Shown here: piece by piece, positions 26,593 to 37,836 of the stretch
How positions within the stretch are numbered: position 1 is the stretch's first letter
Layout: the number at the start of each line of letters is the position of its first letter
DNA from: Entomortierella parvispora
Lineage: Eukaryota; Mortierellomycota; Mortierellomycetes; Mortierellales; Mortierellaceae
DNA: 64,000 bases
Direction of reading: 5' to 3'
Assembly (NCBI GenBank): GCA_963573315.1
Contig: OY752149.1
Location: 1,860,001-1,924,000, forward strand
Made by a program: the position numbers and the translations under genes
Notes under the pieces: generated by a model
What the model was told of the DNA's origin: nothing
Database searches by the model: none
The model's input: the letters and a program-made list of their open reading frames with translations, nothing else

Positions 26593-27576
26593 ATGTGGTG
26601 TAATTATTCAGCCCCCCAAAAATAAAAATAAGAAAAAACGTTCCAAAGGTCAGACAAACCACCCCTTACTCTTCTCAAACATGTCTGCCCTATGGAGTTG
26701 TCGCACGTCTTGTCATCTTCATCATCTGCTGCTGTGTGAATGATTTGCCGTCGTCTTTTTGTTGTGTGGAGAGCCGACAGTGGCAGCTGTTCACTCGGGA
26801 AATTTTTGTGTTTGTGTGACGTGAATGACTGAACGGCGCGGTGGACCGAGCTCTCATTTCTCGAAGAAGAGGCTAGTGGCATTGATGATCCTATTTTCAC
26901 TGTCGCTAGCACCGTTGTTATTAGAATCCGAAAGGGGGCCAGACCTGGCTACCCATGGCTGCTCACTTGTGGTTCTCCTAGAGCAAAACTCCTATAGGTA
27001 GATGATGAACCTGTGCACAGCCGGCTATTATTTCTCCACTTACCCCTTGTCGAAGAGAAGTAAGAAAAAAAAATAGGGCAGTATCTGTCCCTCTCCCATC
27101 GAAAGAACCCAAAATCGATCTACTGCTCCCTTGAACAAAGGTCGGGGTGGGTGTCCAGGCCCAAATTTACAAAACCAACGACCATCCCTTCCGTGTTGCG
27201 CGGGTAAGGAGGTGTTTTTATCCGTTTGTCTGTCTAGTCGACCCTTTTTTTTGGATATATACTTTGCAGGAACGCCCCTTCCTTGCTTTTTCACTTCACT
27301 TTTTCTGTTCTCACTTTTTTTTTCTTTTTTCTTTTCTTGACCCTCTTATCTTAAAAGTACGCACTTTCTGCCCTCTTATCGATCAGTCTTTCCTCTCTCT
27401 CTCTCTTTGTCATCCGCTTTCCCCTGCAAGCAAAGCAATCTTCTCCGACAGCCACAAACGTATCAGCACGCACGCACGCACGCACAAAGAAAAAAACTCC
27501 TCCAACACACCACACCACACACGTCCAGACACACACTCTTTGTCTCCCTCTTTCTCTCCTAAACATACACATAGAC
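26593..27576. promoter_or_regulatory. intergenic region upstream of the secreted peptide gene
   Basis: 984 bp without a supported exon. A TATA-like ATATATAC lies at 27255-27262, about 315 bp before the ATG. It is followed by a T/C-rich leader, a CT run near 27390-27405, and a CGCA tetranucleotide run at about 27469-27485. This is the layout of a strongly expressed fungal gene with a long leader. Confidence 0.45.
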
Positions 27577-27840
27577 ATGTCGCGTATCCTCTCCTGGCAC
27601 TCGCCCCGACTGTTGTCCTTCTTCTTCCTCACCCTAATGGCCGTCATCCTCTCGTCCATGGTCCAGGCTTCGCCTCTTCCTGCACTCGCCACGTTAGATC
27701 AACCCGCACAAGAGGACACCGCCGCCCTCGCCCCCGCCGTCGAACTCGAGAAACGTGGAACGAGTGGATTCGGCTATGGCAATCAAGGCGGCTACAATAG
27801 TGAAGGCGGGTCAAGAGGAACTGCAACCGGCGGTATTTAA
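27577..27840 (+). CDS. short secreted prepropeptide with Kex2 site and Gly-rich C-terminus
   Basis: Single exon, 87 aa. A hydrophobic N-terminal segment (LLSFFFLTLMAVILSSMVQA, about residues 11-30) is a good signal peptide with likely cleavage after VQA. A short pro-region (about 31-60, Ala/Asp/Glu-rich) ends in LEKR, a canonical Kex2 dibasic site. The predicted mature peptide is about 28 residues, rich in Gly, Ser, Tyr and Asn and without cysteine. Organisation resembles fungal pheromone or repellent-type precursors. With only one mature unit and no CaaX motif, I do not assign a function. The preceding TATA element and long CT-rich leader support a real gene. Confidence 0.65.
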   Translation: MSRILSWHSPRLLSFFFLTLMAVILSSMVQASPLPALATLDQPAQEDTAALAPAVELEKRGTSGFGYGNQGGYNSEGGSRGTATGGI

Positions 27841-27998
27841 GTCTTTTCTTTCAATTTCATTTCCCCCCTCCCTCCTTTTCTGTTTTTTTTAAAAAAAAAA
27901 AAAAAAACTCGGTCCCCCAAAGCCAGCACGTCGTCCTGAGAGATGTAATGGATGGGTCTGGTCTTTCAAAAATATGCCTTTGCGCAAAAAAAAGAAGG

Positions 27999-28037
<39 letters not shown>

Positions 28038-28388
28038 ATTACTCTTAAGTAAAACCTCCCTCCCCTCACTCTTGCCAGCTCATTGAAATGAAGACAAATA
28101 AAAGTTCTACTTTGCATAGAATGATTTCGTTTTTAATGACCTAAACAACAGAATTGGACCTCCTTGACATGAGGAAAAGGCTGGGTCACTGGCTCAGAAA
28201 GCAAAATGAAAAAAGATGGGGGGGAAAGATCATGGATGAAAACTGAGTGGTATTGTACAGTGGTTGAGGATATACATGGTGTTGTTTTTTCTTCTCCATC
28301 ATGATACAGTGGAGGTGAGGTTTGATATGGCTTCCTGTCTGCCAGTCTGCCAAGGGTTTGCTACTGCTGTTTTCAGGGAGGCATTTGG
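27841..28388. other. intergenic, A-rich spacer between convergent genes
   Basis: Contains A-runs at about 27888-27906 and an uninterrupted A37 at 27999-28035 that follows an A-rich AAGAAGG stretch. This is the 3' side of both the secreted peptide gene and PIF1. No coding exon seen. Confidence 0.5.
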
Positions 28389-31300
28389 TCACTGTTGTAA
28401 CTGCCGTTGGGCTGCGAGGGCCTTCTCCTTCTCTCGGCGTAGATTGTCGTAAAAGGTAATCACCTTGGGATGTACCATCACTTTCTGTGGATTGAAATTC
28501 AAGACTTGAAGACCCTCCAGACATGTAGCTCGCGACAGTGCTACGTAGGCTTGTCCTAAAAAGTCCAAAGCATTGCACCATTCACCAACAAAGTCAGTAT
28601 CGCAGTCAGTCAAAACAAAAACGGCACTTCAGCATTGTCTTTTGAAATGTGTTATATGACAGAGGGGGGTTACCTTTTTCAAAGACTCTGGCAAGATCAA
28701 CGCGAACTTTAGGTAACGTTTGCCCTTGAGCCTTGTGGATACTCAGGGACCAAGCCAGGCAGAGTGGAATCTGTATCCTACTTGCGACCACCTCACCATC
28801 TGGCAGCTCCATGGACCACTCCTCTCTTCCTACCACCATCGTGCTTTCACGTCCTCCCTCCAGCATAAACTTGACGCGAGGAAGCAACTCGTTGGCGCTG
28901 TTCAGCGATGGTAAGGGTTTTCCGTTCGAGCCCGTTTGAAAATTGGTGGCCGGCTGCCGAGTGTACTCCATCACCACACCAATGCTGCCGTTGACCAGCC
29001 CCCCTGCGCCTCCATTCTGGTTCCTGAGGAGCATTACTTGAGCACCGACCTTGATTTCCAATTTTGTGGGGGCAATACAATTCTGCTCCAGCCTCTCCTT
29101 GAACTTTCCATTATCCCTGGCTTCAAAGAAAAGACTTTCCGAAGTCAATGCAGACAACTCTGCGGTATTCGCCTCTTCCACCTGTCTTCGGAGAGGAAAC
29201 CTAATAGGTGGGTTGAAAGAAAAAAATATCGTGAGCTTCCTTTTCACCTGAGAAACTCTTTAATGATGTCAAAAAGAGTGAAATACCAAAAGATCACATA
29301 CAGCTCGGTGGGTTTTAGTCCGTCTGCTCCTGGTAGCGGTCGCGTCAAACTTTGAAACCGCTCAATCGTTCCTTTCTCCATTTGGCCAATGCGCACCTCA
29401 TTCAACATATCCGCAAAAGCTATAGGCAGGTGAGAATATCGTGAAAACAGTTAATCGATGAAGCTTTTTTTTCTTTTTTCTTTAGTACCATAAAAGTTAT
29501 ATTCAGAAGAGGCAACTTACTTTGGTCCTTCTGTCGGAATACCTGCTCCAATTGGATGGTGGCATGAATGGACGTCTTCCAGGATGCGGCCTCGAAACAA
29601 AATCGAGCTTGACCATTCTTTTCAACCGGAGGGAGCTGAAAGAAATCTCCAGTTAAAACAATCTGCAGACCTCCCCAAGGCGCAATGTTCTTTCGAATGC
29701 ATCGAGCAATTGCCTCCAATTTGTCAAGCAGGACAGCGTCAATCATGGATACCTCATCCACGATAAGCACACATGCTTTTCGCCAACGTTCCACAGACTT
29801 CCTGGTTGAGCGCACCTTTGAAATCAACGCCTCCTCCTTTTCGTTGCCTAATCCAATCCCGGCAAAGGAGTGAAGAGTACAACCGCCAATGTTGCACGCT
29901 GCAATACCCGTCGAAGCCGTCACTGCCACTTTACTCGCTGCGTCTGAATCAAAGTATGTTCCTCCCGGCGGTGCCCAACGGCTGTACTTTTGTCGTAGCC
30001 GCACAATGAGTTCACGAAGAAGGACAGACTTTCCTGTGCCTGCAGATCCTGTAAAAAAGACACTCCTGTTGTGTGTAACGACCTGATCAAGGACGAAAAG
30101 TTGATCTGGCGACAGTGTCAATCCATCGGCGGTCTTGGTTGGGTCTGGTGGGATCATCCGTGGCCTGTCAGGATCGTCCTCTTCTGCATCCAGTTCGTAT
30201 GGGGGTGGCGGGTCCTCATCCGAGTATTGGGAGCTAGCGTCAGATGTGTATCCGGACGGTGCATCTTGTGATGGTTCTAGGGCAGTTGCAGGCGATATTG
30301 AAGCAGCACCCCAAATCATTCCGTCAGATTCATTGGGCAAGTTCTGGCTCTGAGAAGGCGTGGGTCCAAGGCTGATGTTGCTTCCTTGGTTCGGAAGTGA
30401 CTTTCTCCCTGCTGATTTCCTCCCTTCTGCGGTCTTCCTTTGTGGTCGCTGGTTTCTCTGTAAGTGTTGTTCTTGCAAAGTGGAGGTCAAGGAGCCCTGA
30501 GAACTTGACGAGAAGTTGGCGGCCGCGCTTCCACTGCTTGATGTAATCTCTATAGTCTGCTGAGGATTTGTTTCAGAGATATTGCTATGGTGCTGTACTG
30601 CGTCTTCGTGGATTTCTTCAAGTGCCTCTATATCAAAGTCTTCGTCAAAGTCATCGCTGTCGAGTTCAACCGGGAAATGCTGTGAACCCTCTTCAATGGA
30701 ATGGCGAGCTGCCTTATCCCGATGCAAAGGCTCTGGATCTGCCTTTCTCTTTCCTAACACGACACTGGAAGGCTCAGGAGCGCCGTCGTCGGCGTCGATA
30801 ATAATAACATCGTTTTCGTTGCGAGTTGTGACATTCGCAGGGGTATCTTCTGGAAAATCGCCATCCGCGAAAGCTGCTTGAATCATCTCAGCGACGGATT
30901 GATCATCATCGCAGTCAAAGTCGCTGATGGTTGCTATGCTTCTGTCGCGGGGGTCGTAGCTGAGATCAATGTCAAAGTCGCTGCCAGTAGCTGTACTTTT
31001 GTTGCGGACGTCAGACACGGCATCGTCACTCAAATATTCCGAATCGGCAATGCTTTCCAGCAAAGCATCGTCAAAGTTTTCCTTATCAAAGTCTTTTGAG
31101 AACGAAGTTTGAGAGTCAATCTCGTCTTCAAAGTCGCTCAATTGGTCCAGATAGTCATCCTCCTGGGGTAATGCGTTCCAGAGGGTGGTGGAAGTCAGGA
31201 CCGACTCGGGAAGGTCGTCCCCAAAGCCGTCGTCAGAATGGAGGTCGCTGTCAAGATGTTCCTGGGCATCCAAAAAGGTATCTGATTCGCCTTCATCGTC

Positions 31301-31920
31301 ATCCTCTTCTTCCTGGAGTTCATCCAAATTGTTGATGGTTGCTGCGTCTTTTGCACTATTGCTTGAGCTACCGACTTTGTGCTCCTGCGGCTGATTTGGC
31401 TGAATGTTGAGTATGGGCGGTAGACCACAGCCTTCGATATATTGGTATGTCTCGCCGTTGATCACCACGCTCTTGAACACGGAGCCACTGCCCGGGTTGC
31501 TGTCATGGATGGTTCCTAGTACGTTTTGAGTTTCCGGCGCGGCTGAGCTTCCAGCTAATAAAGAAGGGGGACGAGATTAGGTACAGGTACAGGTCTCGAG
31601 GTTCCTGAATATGCATTCAGGATGGAGAGAATCATTCTCATTGTACCATTGATAGAGTCTTGCTGGTTCCATTCTTGGGCCGGGGTGCCCTTTTGATTCG
31701 AGGCCATGGCCCCAGTGCCCTTGTTATATTCAAGGTGAATGGGGGATGTGGACCAAGGAATGCGGACTTGTGACGAATTTCTGTCGAGAATATTTGCGTG
31801 GGTACGCAGAGGCCCGAGGGTGTGGACGAGGAATCGCGTTCTCGGGGTGGTAGTATGGCAAAGGATGGAGACAGGGGCGGGGGATGGAGAAGTGGGAGCA
31901 GCTGCCTTTTGCAGGGGCAT
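28389..31920 (-). CDS. PIF1: PIF1-family 5'-3' DNA helicase
   Basis: Superfamily 1B helicase acting on G-quadruplexes, telomeres, replication barriers and mitochondrial DNA. Five exons: 31920-31647, 31554-29521, 29419-29302, 29200-28674 and 28555-28389; 1039 aa from the first ATG. Residues 120-550 are an acidic, disordered N-terminal region. The helicase core shows Walker A GSAGTGKS (near residue 593), [20 protein letters not shown], motif [12 protein letters not shown], motif [19 protein letters not shown]-like [11 protein letters not shown], and motifs [13 protein letters not shown] and [11 protein letters not shown] second ATG at 31707 starts the MASNQKG form without the Arg-containing leader. 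Its exon phases are the same. The 5' ends of PIF1 and CDS1 face each other. Confidence 0.92.
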
Positions 31921-32552
31921 TAACGGGTTGATTGCAGGCCGATCTGGCAAGGTGGCAGGGAAGGAAGGAAGGAAGCAAGGAAGGGAGGAAGGAAGGAAGG
32001 GAGAGAAAGAGAGGCACGCCACCAAACGTTGACCGAGGGAACGTTACCAATGCGGTAACGAAGTGGAAAAGGAGAAGAGGGCAAAGAAGGAAGCAAGAGC
32101 AAAGAAGGAAGAGGCCGCTTCAAGCGCGTCCATCGCACCGTCGCCCTTCACTCGTTTTCACACTCTTTTTCACGCTCTTTTTTTTTGCTCGTTCGCTGGG
32201 GCACGTGACGACCGTGCATGGCTTCTTTGTCGCTTGCCTGCCTGCTTGCCTAGACGTGTCTCCCTGTTTGCCAAACACATGGTCGGCCATTCCCTTCCTT
32301 CCTTCCTTTTTTCATTCTCTCATTCATTCATTCATTCATTCATTCATTCATTCATTCATTCATTCATTCATTCATTCATTCATTCATTCATTCATTCTTT
32401 TTTTCTTTCCTTGCTTCCTTCCCTTGCTTCCTCCCTTGCTCACTCACAACACGCACTTTTCAAACAAGAGTACTCGGTCTCAACCGTCTCGTTTTCCTCT
32501 TTCTCCTTTCCTCCTCTTCCTCCTCTTCCCCTTTCCCCCTCGCGTTCGCATC
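31921..32552. promoter_or_regulatory. divergent promoter between PIF1 and CDS1
   Basis: 632 bp. Contains GA-rich repeats (GGAAGGAAG type, 31955-32000), the GCACGTGAC element at 32201-32209, and a pure (CATT)n microsatellite at 32321-32397. A CT-rich leader then runs to the CDS1 ATG. No exon supported. Confidence 0.5.
32321..32397. repeat. (CATT)n microsatellite
   Basis: About 19 perfect tandem copies of CATT between PIF1 and CDS1, about 155 bp before the CDS1 start codon. Length is likely polymorphic between strains. Confidence 0.97.
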
Positions 32553-34705
32553 ATGACAAAGTCAAAGTCTCCTAAAAAAGCTTCTCCAAACAACAATCAT
32601 AGCTCTTCTCTATCCGGCGCACCCCATACCATCGGCACTGCCAACCCAAACAGCAGTGGATCCGCAAGCCCAACGACTCTATCTACAGGCCTTGACCGAC
32701 CGCTGACACCAACATCAAATGATGGCAACGAAAAGCACGGTCAGCACCATCATCACCACCACCACAGTCAAAATGGACTTGGAGCCACTCCAGTATCAGA
32801 GGTAACCGATTCATTCTTAAGTGATCACACAAGACAACTCCGAACTTCTGAAAGGCATGTCTCAAGCCACGTAGTCGTCCAAATCGACACGAAAGAGCGC
32901 TGTTTGTCCCGTCTTGAGAGGGAACTATCCACGATGAGTGATGGTCATCGGGATAGGGCATGTTCCCTCCCCCTCTCGGCAACGCACAGGCTTCGCATGT
33001 GGCCCAACCGTTCCTCAATTTCATTTGTTGCACTGGTGTAACTTTGTCGTCATGGACAAAAAAAAAGAGCATGAGGACGCCAAAGCACGTCAGAACCGGT
33101 TTTGTAATTCTCAACAGAGCTGACCTTTGACAATCACCTTCCCGGGGTTTTTCATGGGGTTTCTTTTAGGCATTAGTATTGTTGGCAGACGAATCCTCAA
33201 AGAAAAAGTGGCAAAATTGGTCCGTGAGAACGCTGTGGACGCTCATCATGATTGGCGGGTTCTTTGCCGCAGTAGCTGCAGGACCGGCAGCTGTGATCCT
33301 GTTGGTGGTGGTGGTTCAAGGCCTTGTTTACAAGGAGGTCATCTATCTGGCCAATGTGCCCAGTAGGGAAAAAAAACTGCCCTGGTTTAGGACCATGAAT
33401 TGGTAAGTCTTCATCTTTCACACTCTCTCTGGAGGATGGCATCGGTCAAACCCAGACCCTCATACTAAACACACGTCCTCGTTTTTCTTTCTGTCCAAAT
33501 AGGTACTTTCTATTCAGCACCAACTACTTTTTTTACGGCGAAAGTTTGATCCACTACTTTCAGCACGTCGTCTTTGTCGATGCTTTTCTGGTTCCTCTTG
33601 CGACCCATCATCGATTTATCTCGTTCACACTTTACGTCATCGGTAAGCTGAAATGGCTCTATTCCCCCCACTTCTTGATGAAAAAGAGACAAAGCTTGCT
33701 GACAGTATTTTCTTTGACTGGATGTGTAGGCTTTGTGTTCTTTGTCGCCAACCTGAAGAAGGGTCATTATCGGTTCCAGTTCTCTCAGTTTGCTTGGACC
33801 CATATGACCCTCTTACTGGTCGTCTGTCAGAGTCACTCCATCATCAACAACATCTTTGAGGGCTTGATTTGGTTCTTTTTGCCGGTTTCCCTGGTAGTGG
33901 CGAACGACATCTGGGCTTACATCTTTGGGTTCTTCTGGGGAAAGACTCCACTGATCAAGTTGTCACCCAAGAAAACCGTCGAGGGATTTGTAGGCGGCTG
34001 GGTCATGACTGTTGTTTTCGGCATGCTGGTAAGAGAATGGATGCTTTTGCTCCGAGTGGCGATCCTCGATATTCATGTGCTCATGATGCTGGCTTGAGAA
34101 CTGGCAATGGTTAACCCGATTCTGGATCGATCCCTATCCAACGATAGTTCTCGACTCTTTTCTTAAGATACCCTTATATGATCTGCCCTGTCAAGGACTT
34201 GCGCGTGTCCGCTTTCTCTGACATCACTTGTGATCCTAACCCAGTGTTCATCCCAGTCAAGTACTATCTCAAACCCTGGATGTTTGGCCTGGTCCGCCAT
34301 TTGGGGGTGCGAGACCCTTTTGTCATGCTGGCTCCTTTGCAACTTCATACCATCGTCATGGCTTGTTTTGCGTCCCTCATCGCCCCCTTTGGAGGCTTCT
34401 TTGCATCTGGATTCAAGAGGGCATTCAAGATCAAGGACTTTGGTCAATCGATCCCAGGACATGGAGGGATCACGGATCGCATGGATTGTCAGTTCTTGAT
34501 GGGTTTATTCTCGTACATGTACTACCAGAGCTTCATCAAGACCTCGGCCGTCACGGTGGGATTCGTGCTCCAGTCTGCTATAAAGCTAAAGAGTCAGGAT
34601 CAGATGGAGCTGTTTGACAATTTGCGGCTGTACCTGATCGGACAGGGCCTCTTGGACGATCACAGTTGTGTCATTATCCCGCCAAAGGAAGCTTGGGTCT
34701 CGTAA
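32553..34705 (+). CDS. CDS1: phosphatidate cytidylyltransferase (CDP-diacylglycerol synthase)
   Basis: Makes CDP-diacylglycerol from CTP and phosphatidate in the ER, the branch-point precursor of phosphatidylinositol, phosphatidylserine and cardiolipin. Five exons: 32553-32801, 33170-33402, 33503-33642, 33730-34028 and 34148-34705; 492 aa. The N-terminal 85 residues are Ser/Asn-rich with an HHHHHHH run. After that come [40 protein letters not shown], several membrane helices, [20 protein letters not shown] and SPKKTVEGF. The family signature is intact: [20 protein letters not shown] followed by GITDRMD. The exon 4/5 join is supported by [14 protein letters not shown]. Convergent with the epimerase gene, 225 bp between stop codons. 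Confidence 0.94.
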
Positions 34706-34930
34706 TCGACTTTATCTTTGCTGCACTTCGCTAAAATGTCCTATCAACAATGAGTGCATCTGCTATACTCAAATCTTCTCTTTACCACCATCTGTTGTTT
34801 TTGAGATGAAAAATCATGAGGGTATTGTTTTATTATTATTAATGAGGTGAAAGCGATAGAGGGGGTTTTTGTTTTTCAATGGCACAGAATTATTGCAACG
34901 GCGGGGAAAGAAAAGGTCTTTTGAACTCTT

Positions 34931-36219
34931 TCAAGCATCGTTGTATCCATTGGGGTTGTTGCGTTGCCAGCGCCAGAGATCCGCGCACATCTCGTCCAGA
35001 GTCTTCTCGGCCTTCCAGCCCAGAGCCTCATTGGCGAGGCGGGGATCAGCCGTCAAGTTGGGCACATCACCGGCGCGACGTTCCGTAACGACAAAGGGAA
35101 GATCCCGACCCACGGCCTTGTTGAAAGCCTTGACCATGTCAAAGACAGAGTATCCAGTTCCAGTTCCCAAGTTGTAGGCGCTGCATCCAAATTGACCCTC
35201 GTTCTGTTCCTGCTCCATCTTTGCCAATGCAGCAACGTGTCCCTGAGCAAGATCGACCACGTGCAGATAATCGCTGGATATCAAATAAAAGAGAGACGGG
35301 GGGTAAGATTAAAAACAAGTCCAATGCATTCCAAACACAAAAAAAAAAAAAAAGTTTGAAAAGAGACAAGACAAAACAAAGACTCTTCATACCGAATGCA
35401 GGTGCCGTCTTCTGTAGGATAGTCCTTTCCAAAGACCGAGAGCTTCTCCAGCTTGCCCACAGCGACCTGTGACAAGAAGGGCATCAAGTTGTTGGGGATG
35501 CCCTGAGGATCCTCTCCCATGATGCCGCTGGGATGGGCTCCAGCGGGGTTGAAATATCTCAGCAAGACTGCGCTCCACTCGTAATTGATGTTGTCGTCCC
35601 GGGTTCCAGTTTCCTTGAGGTGTTGCTGCTGCTTGAAAACCGAGGCCACACAGAGATCCTTGATGATGTGTTCCAAAAACACCTTTGTCCGGCCATAAGG
35701 GCTCATGGAGGCGACAATGGGCGAAGTCTCGGGGATGGGAATACTGGGAGGGTTGCCATAGACGGTGGCCGAAGAAGAAAAGACAATCTTGCGAACGTTG
35801 TACTCTTCCATGACCTGCAGCAAGTTGACGGTGCCCGAGATGTTGACATTGTAGTAGTCCAGGGGGATGCGACCTGATTCACCGACCGCCTTGCGACCGG
35901 CGAAATGGATGACGGCCGAGATCTCGGGATGAGCCTCAAAGACGGTGGCGAGGGCGGCCTTGTCGAGAATGTCGGCCTTGTAGAAGGGAATGAGATTCTC
36001 GACAGAGAGAGCAGCATTCTCATGGGCGGAGGAGGCGGGATGAGCAGCGGCAAAGGCAGCATAGAGCTTGTGGACTCTGCGAAGGGACTCGTAGGACGAG
36101 TTGGAGAGGTTGTCGAGGACGACGACCTTGTAGCCGGACTCGAGCAGGCGCAAGGTGGTGTGCGAGCCGATATAGCCGCATCCACCGGTGACGAGGATGG
36201 TGTGCTTGGAGGGGGACAT
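34931..36219 (-). CDS. GALE: UDP-glucose 4-epimerase (extended SDR)
   Basis: Interconverts UDP-glucose and UDP-galactose (Leloir pathway, cell-wall sugar supply). Two exons, 36219-35393 and 35273-34931, joined at a split Arg codon before DYLHVVDLA; 389 aa. The Rossmann motif is [14 protein letters not shown]-binding LDNLSNSS, the [13 protein letters not shown] block and catalytic Ser/Tyr/Lys (FSSSATVYG and SPYGRTK) are present, then [13 protein letters not shown] and the C-terminal substrate region ([14 protein letters not shown]). It lacks the C-terminal mutarotase domain of yeast Gal10, so it is a stand-alone epimerase. The acidic/Ala-rich stretch near residues 55-70 is slightly longer than usual. 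Confidence 0.95.
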
Positions 36220-37160
36220 TGTAGCGAAGAGGATGGATGGATGAACGAAGGGATGATGCGATGGTGGGTACAGAGCACAGTACTACAGTGCGAGAAAAAG
36301 AGAGGGAAAAAATAAAAAGCTAAAAATGGAGTGTGGCTGGCTGATGGGAGACAGGCACGCACGCTATAAAAAGATGCACGGCGTGAGAGACGAGAGAGAC
36401 GAGAGTTTTGTTCGTTCCTGGCTCCCCTTGTCTCTCTCTCTCTCGTCCATCCTATCGCGATATGTGTGTGCTGTGGTTGCGTCCTAACTATCGCGATTGC
36501 ATCTCGATACAAGCAACATGCAGGCACGCTTTCCTACGCGTCTCTTTCTCCCCACCACCCTAGCTCCTGTCGTTTAGCAGACAGACATTCTCAGCCGCAG
36601 CAGCCTCCACCCCCAAAAGCGCTTCCTTCTTGTTCTTCCTCAACAGCCATGCGCACCACGCGCTCTGTGGCGTAGCAACAGCCCCGATACGCCCCTGCTC
36701 TGTCCCTGTGGCCTTGGGTCAGTCCAATCCCCCCACCTGCCATTCTCGTCTTCTTGTTTTGTCTGTTTGTCCAGTCTCGACTTGCAATTGCTGACTCTGT
36801 GCAATGTCTACTGCAGCCTAATTGTCTGCTCCTTCTTTCGAGTCTGTGCATCCACTTTACTTTTGTGCTTGACTCCTCAAACAAAATAGGGGGTCCGATC
36901 CACGGATCAGCTGCGCGCGTTAGCCTGCCTTGCAACCATGCAACGAACGAGCCATTTCGCCCACATGCCTCATTCGTTCAGTGATAACGCTGAGGCCCCC
37001 TCTCCCCTCCCTCGGCTCTGGGGAATGACATTCGCAACCACTCGATTGTATAAAATGGGGCCTCCCTTCACTTTTTCTCTTCACTTTTTCTCTTCACTCT
37101 TCTTCCTCTTCCTCTCTTCCTACTTCTTCCTCCCCTCGTACATACATATATATACCCATC
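36220..37160. promoter_or_regulatory. divergent promoter between GALE and a small Cys-rich gene
   Basis: 941 bp without a supported exon. TATAAAAT at 37049-37056 lies 105-112 bp before the ATG at 37161 and is followed by tandem CTTCACTTTTTCT units and CT-rich leader. A TATAAAAA sequence at about 36364-36371 lies near the epimerase side. Confidence 0.5.
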
Positions 37161-37529
37161 ATGGCCTGCACAATCGACTGCACCGTCTTCTTTGCAAAAG
37201 CCTTGGCCTGCCAGAACATTGACCACTTCAACATCCCGACCACCATCCCCACCATCGGTCTCGATCCCAAGCTTGATACTTGTCTCTGCCAAGATAGCGT
37301 CCTCTCCTCCATGCACACCTGTGCCAGTTGCCGTGCCGAGAATACCGTCAATGGCACAGATGTCACCAATACCTTTATCGCCGCCTGCAACACAGAGTTC
37401 CCCGGTCGAAACCTCGCCCTCCCTAGTAGTGCCACCCCATCCTCCGCCGCCGCCAACACAAAGCTAGGAACTGGCCTCCCTCTACTCGTGCTGGTATTCA
37501 TGGCCTGCACACACATCATTGCAGGATAG
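37161..37529 (+). CDS. small Cys-rich protein with C-terminal hydrophobic (GPI-like) tail
   Basis: Single exon, 122 aa. Cysteines at MAC, IDC, LAC, then CLC and CASC, and AAC later, give a repeated pattern like small fungal surface proteins. The C-terminus is a Ser/Ala-rich spacer followed by a hydrophobic segment (LGTGLPLLVLVFMACTHIIA), consistent with a GPI-anchor signal. No N-terminal signal peptide is seen: the protein begins MACTIDCTVFFAKALACQ. Either secretion is unconventional, or an upstream signal exon was missed. TATAAAAT 105 bp upstream supports the present start. No family recognised with confidence. Confidence 0.6.
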   Translation: MACTIDCTVFFAKALACQNIDHFNIPTTIPTIGLDPKLDTCLCQDSVLSSMHTCASCRAENTVNGTDVTNTFIAACNTEFPGRNLALPSSATPSSAAANTKLGTGLPLLVLVFMACTHIIAG

Positions 37530-37570
37530 AGAGAGAAACGCAAAAGAAAAAAAACAGAGACGCGAACGTT

Positions 37571-37682
<112 letters not shown>

Positions 37683-37836
37683 CCATCACCATCTACACGT
37701 GAACTTTGCACATATAATTTCTAAATAGTATCTCTTTTGTTTTGATAAAACATCTAGTTTGTATGCAATAATGTGGTTTCTATGCTTCTTCTTCCAATTA
37801 CAGCTGTGGGTTTCCCTTGCACAAGAAAAAAACCGC

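Noticed and set aside
31932-32552. N-terminal extension of CDS1 through the (CATT)n repeat
   Set aside because: The frame is open but encodes Ser/Phe/Ile/His repeat sequence from the microsatellite. MTKSKSPKK at 32553 is a sensible cytosolic N-terminus.
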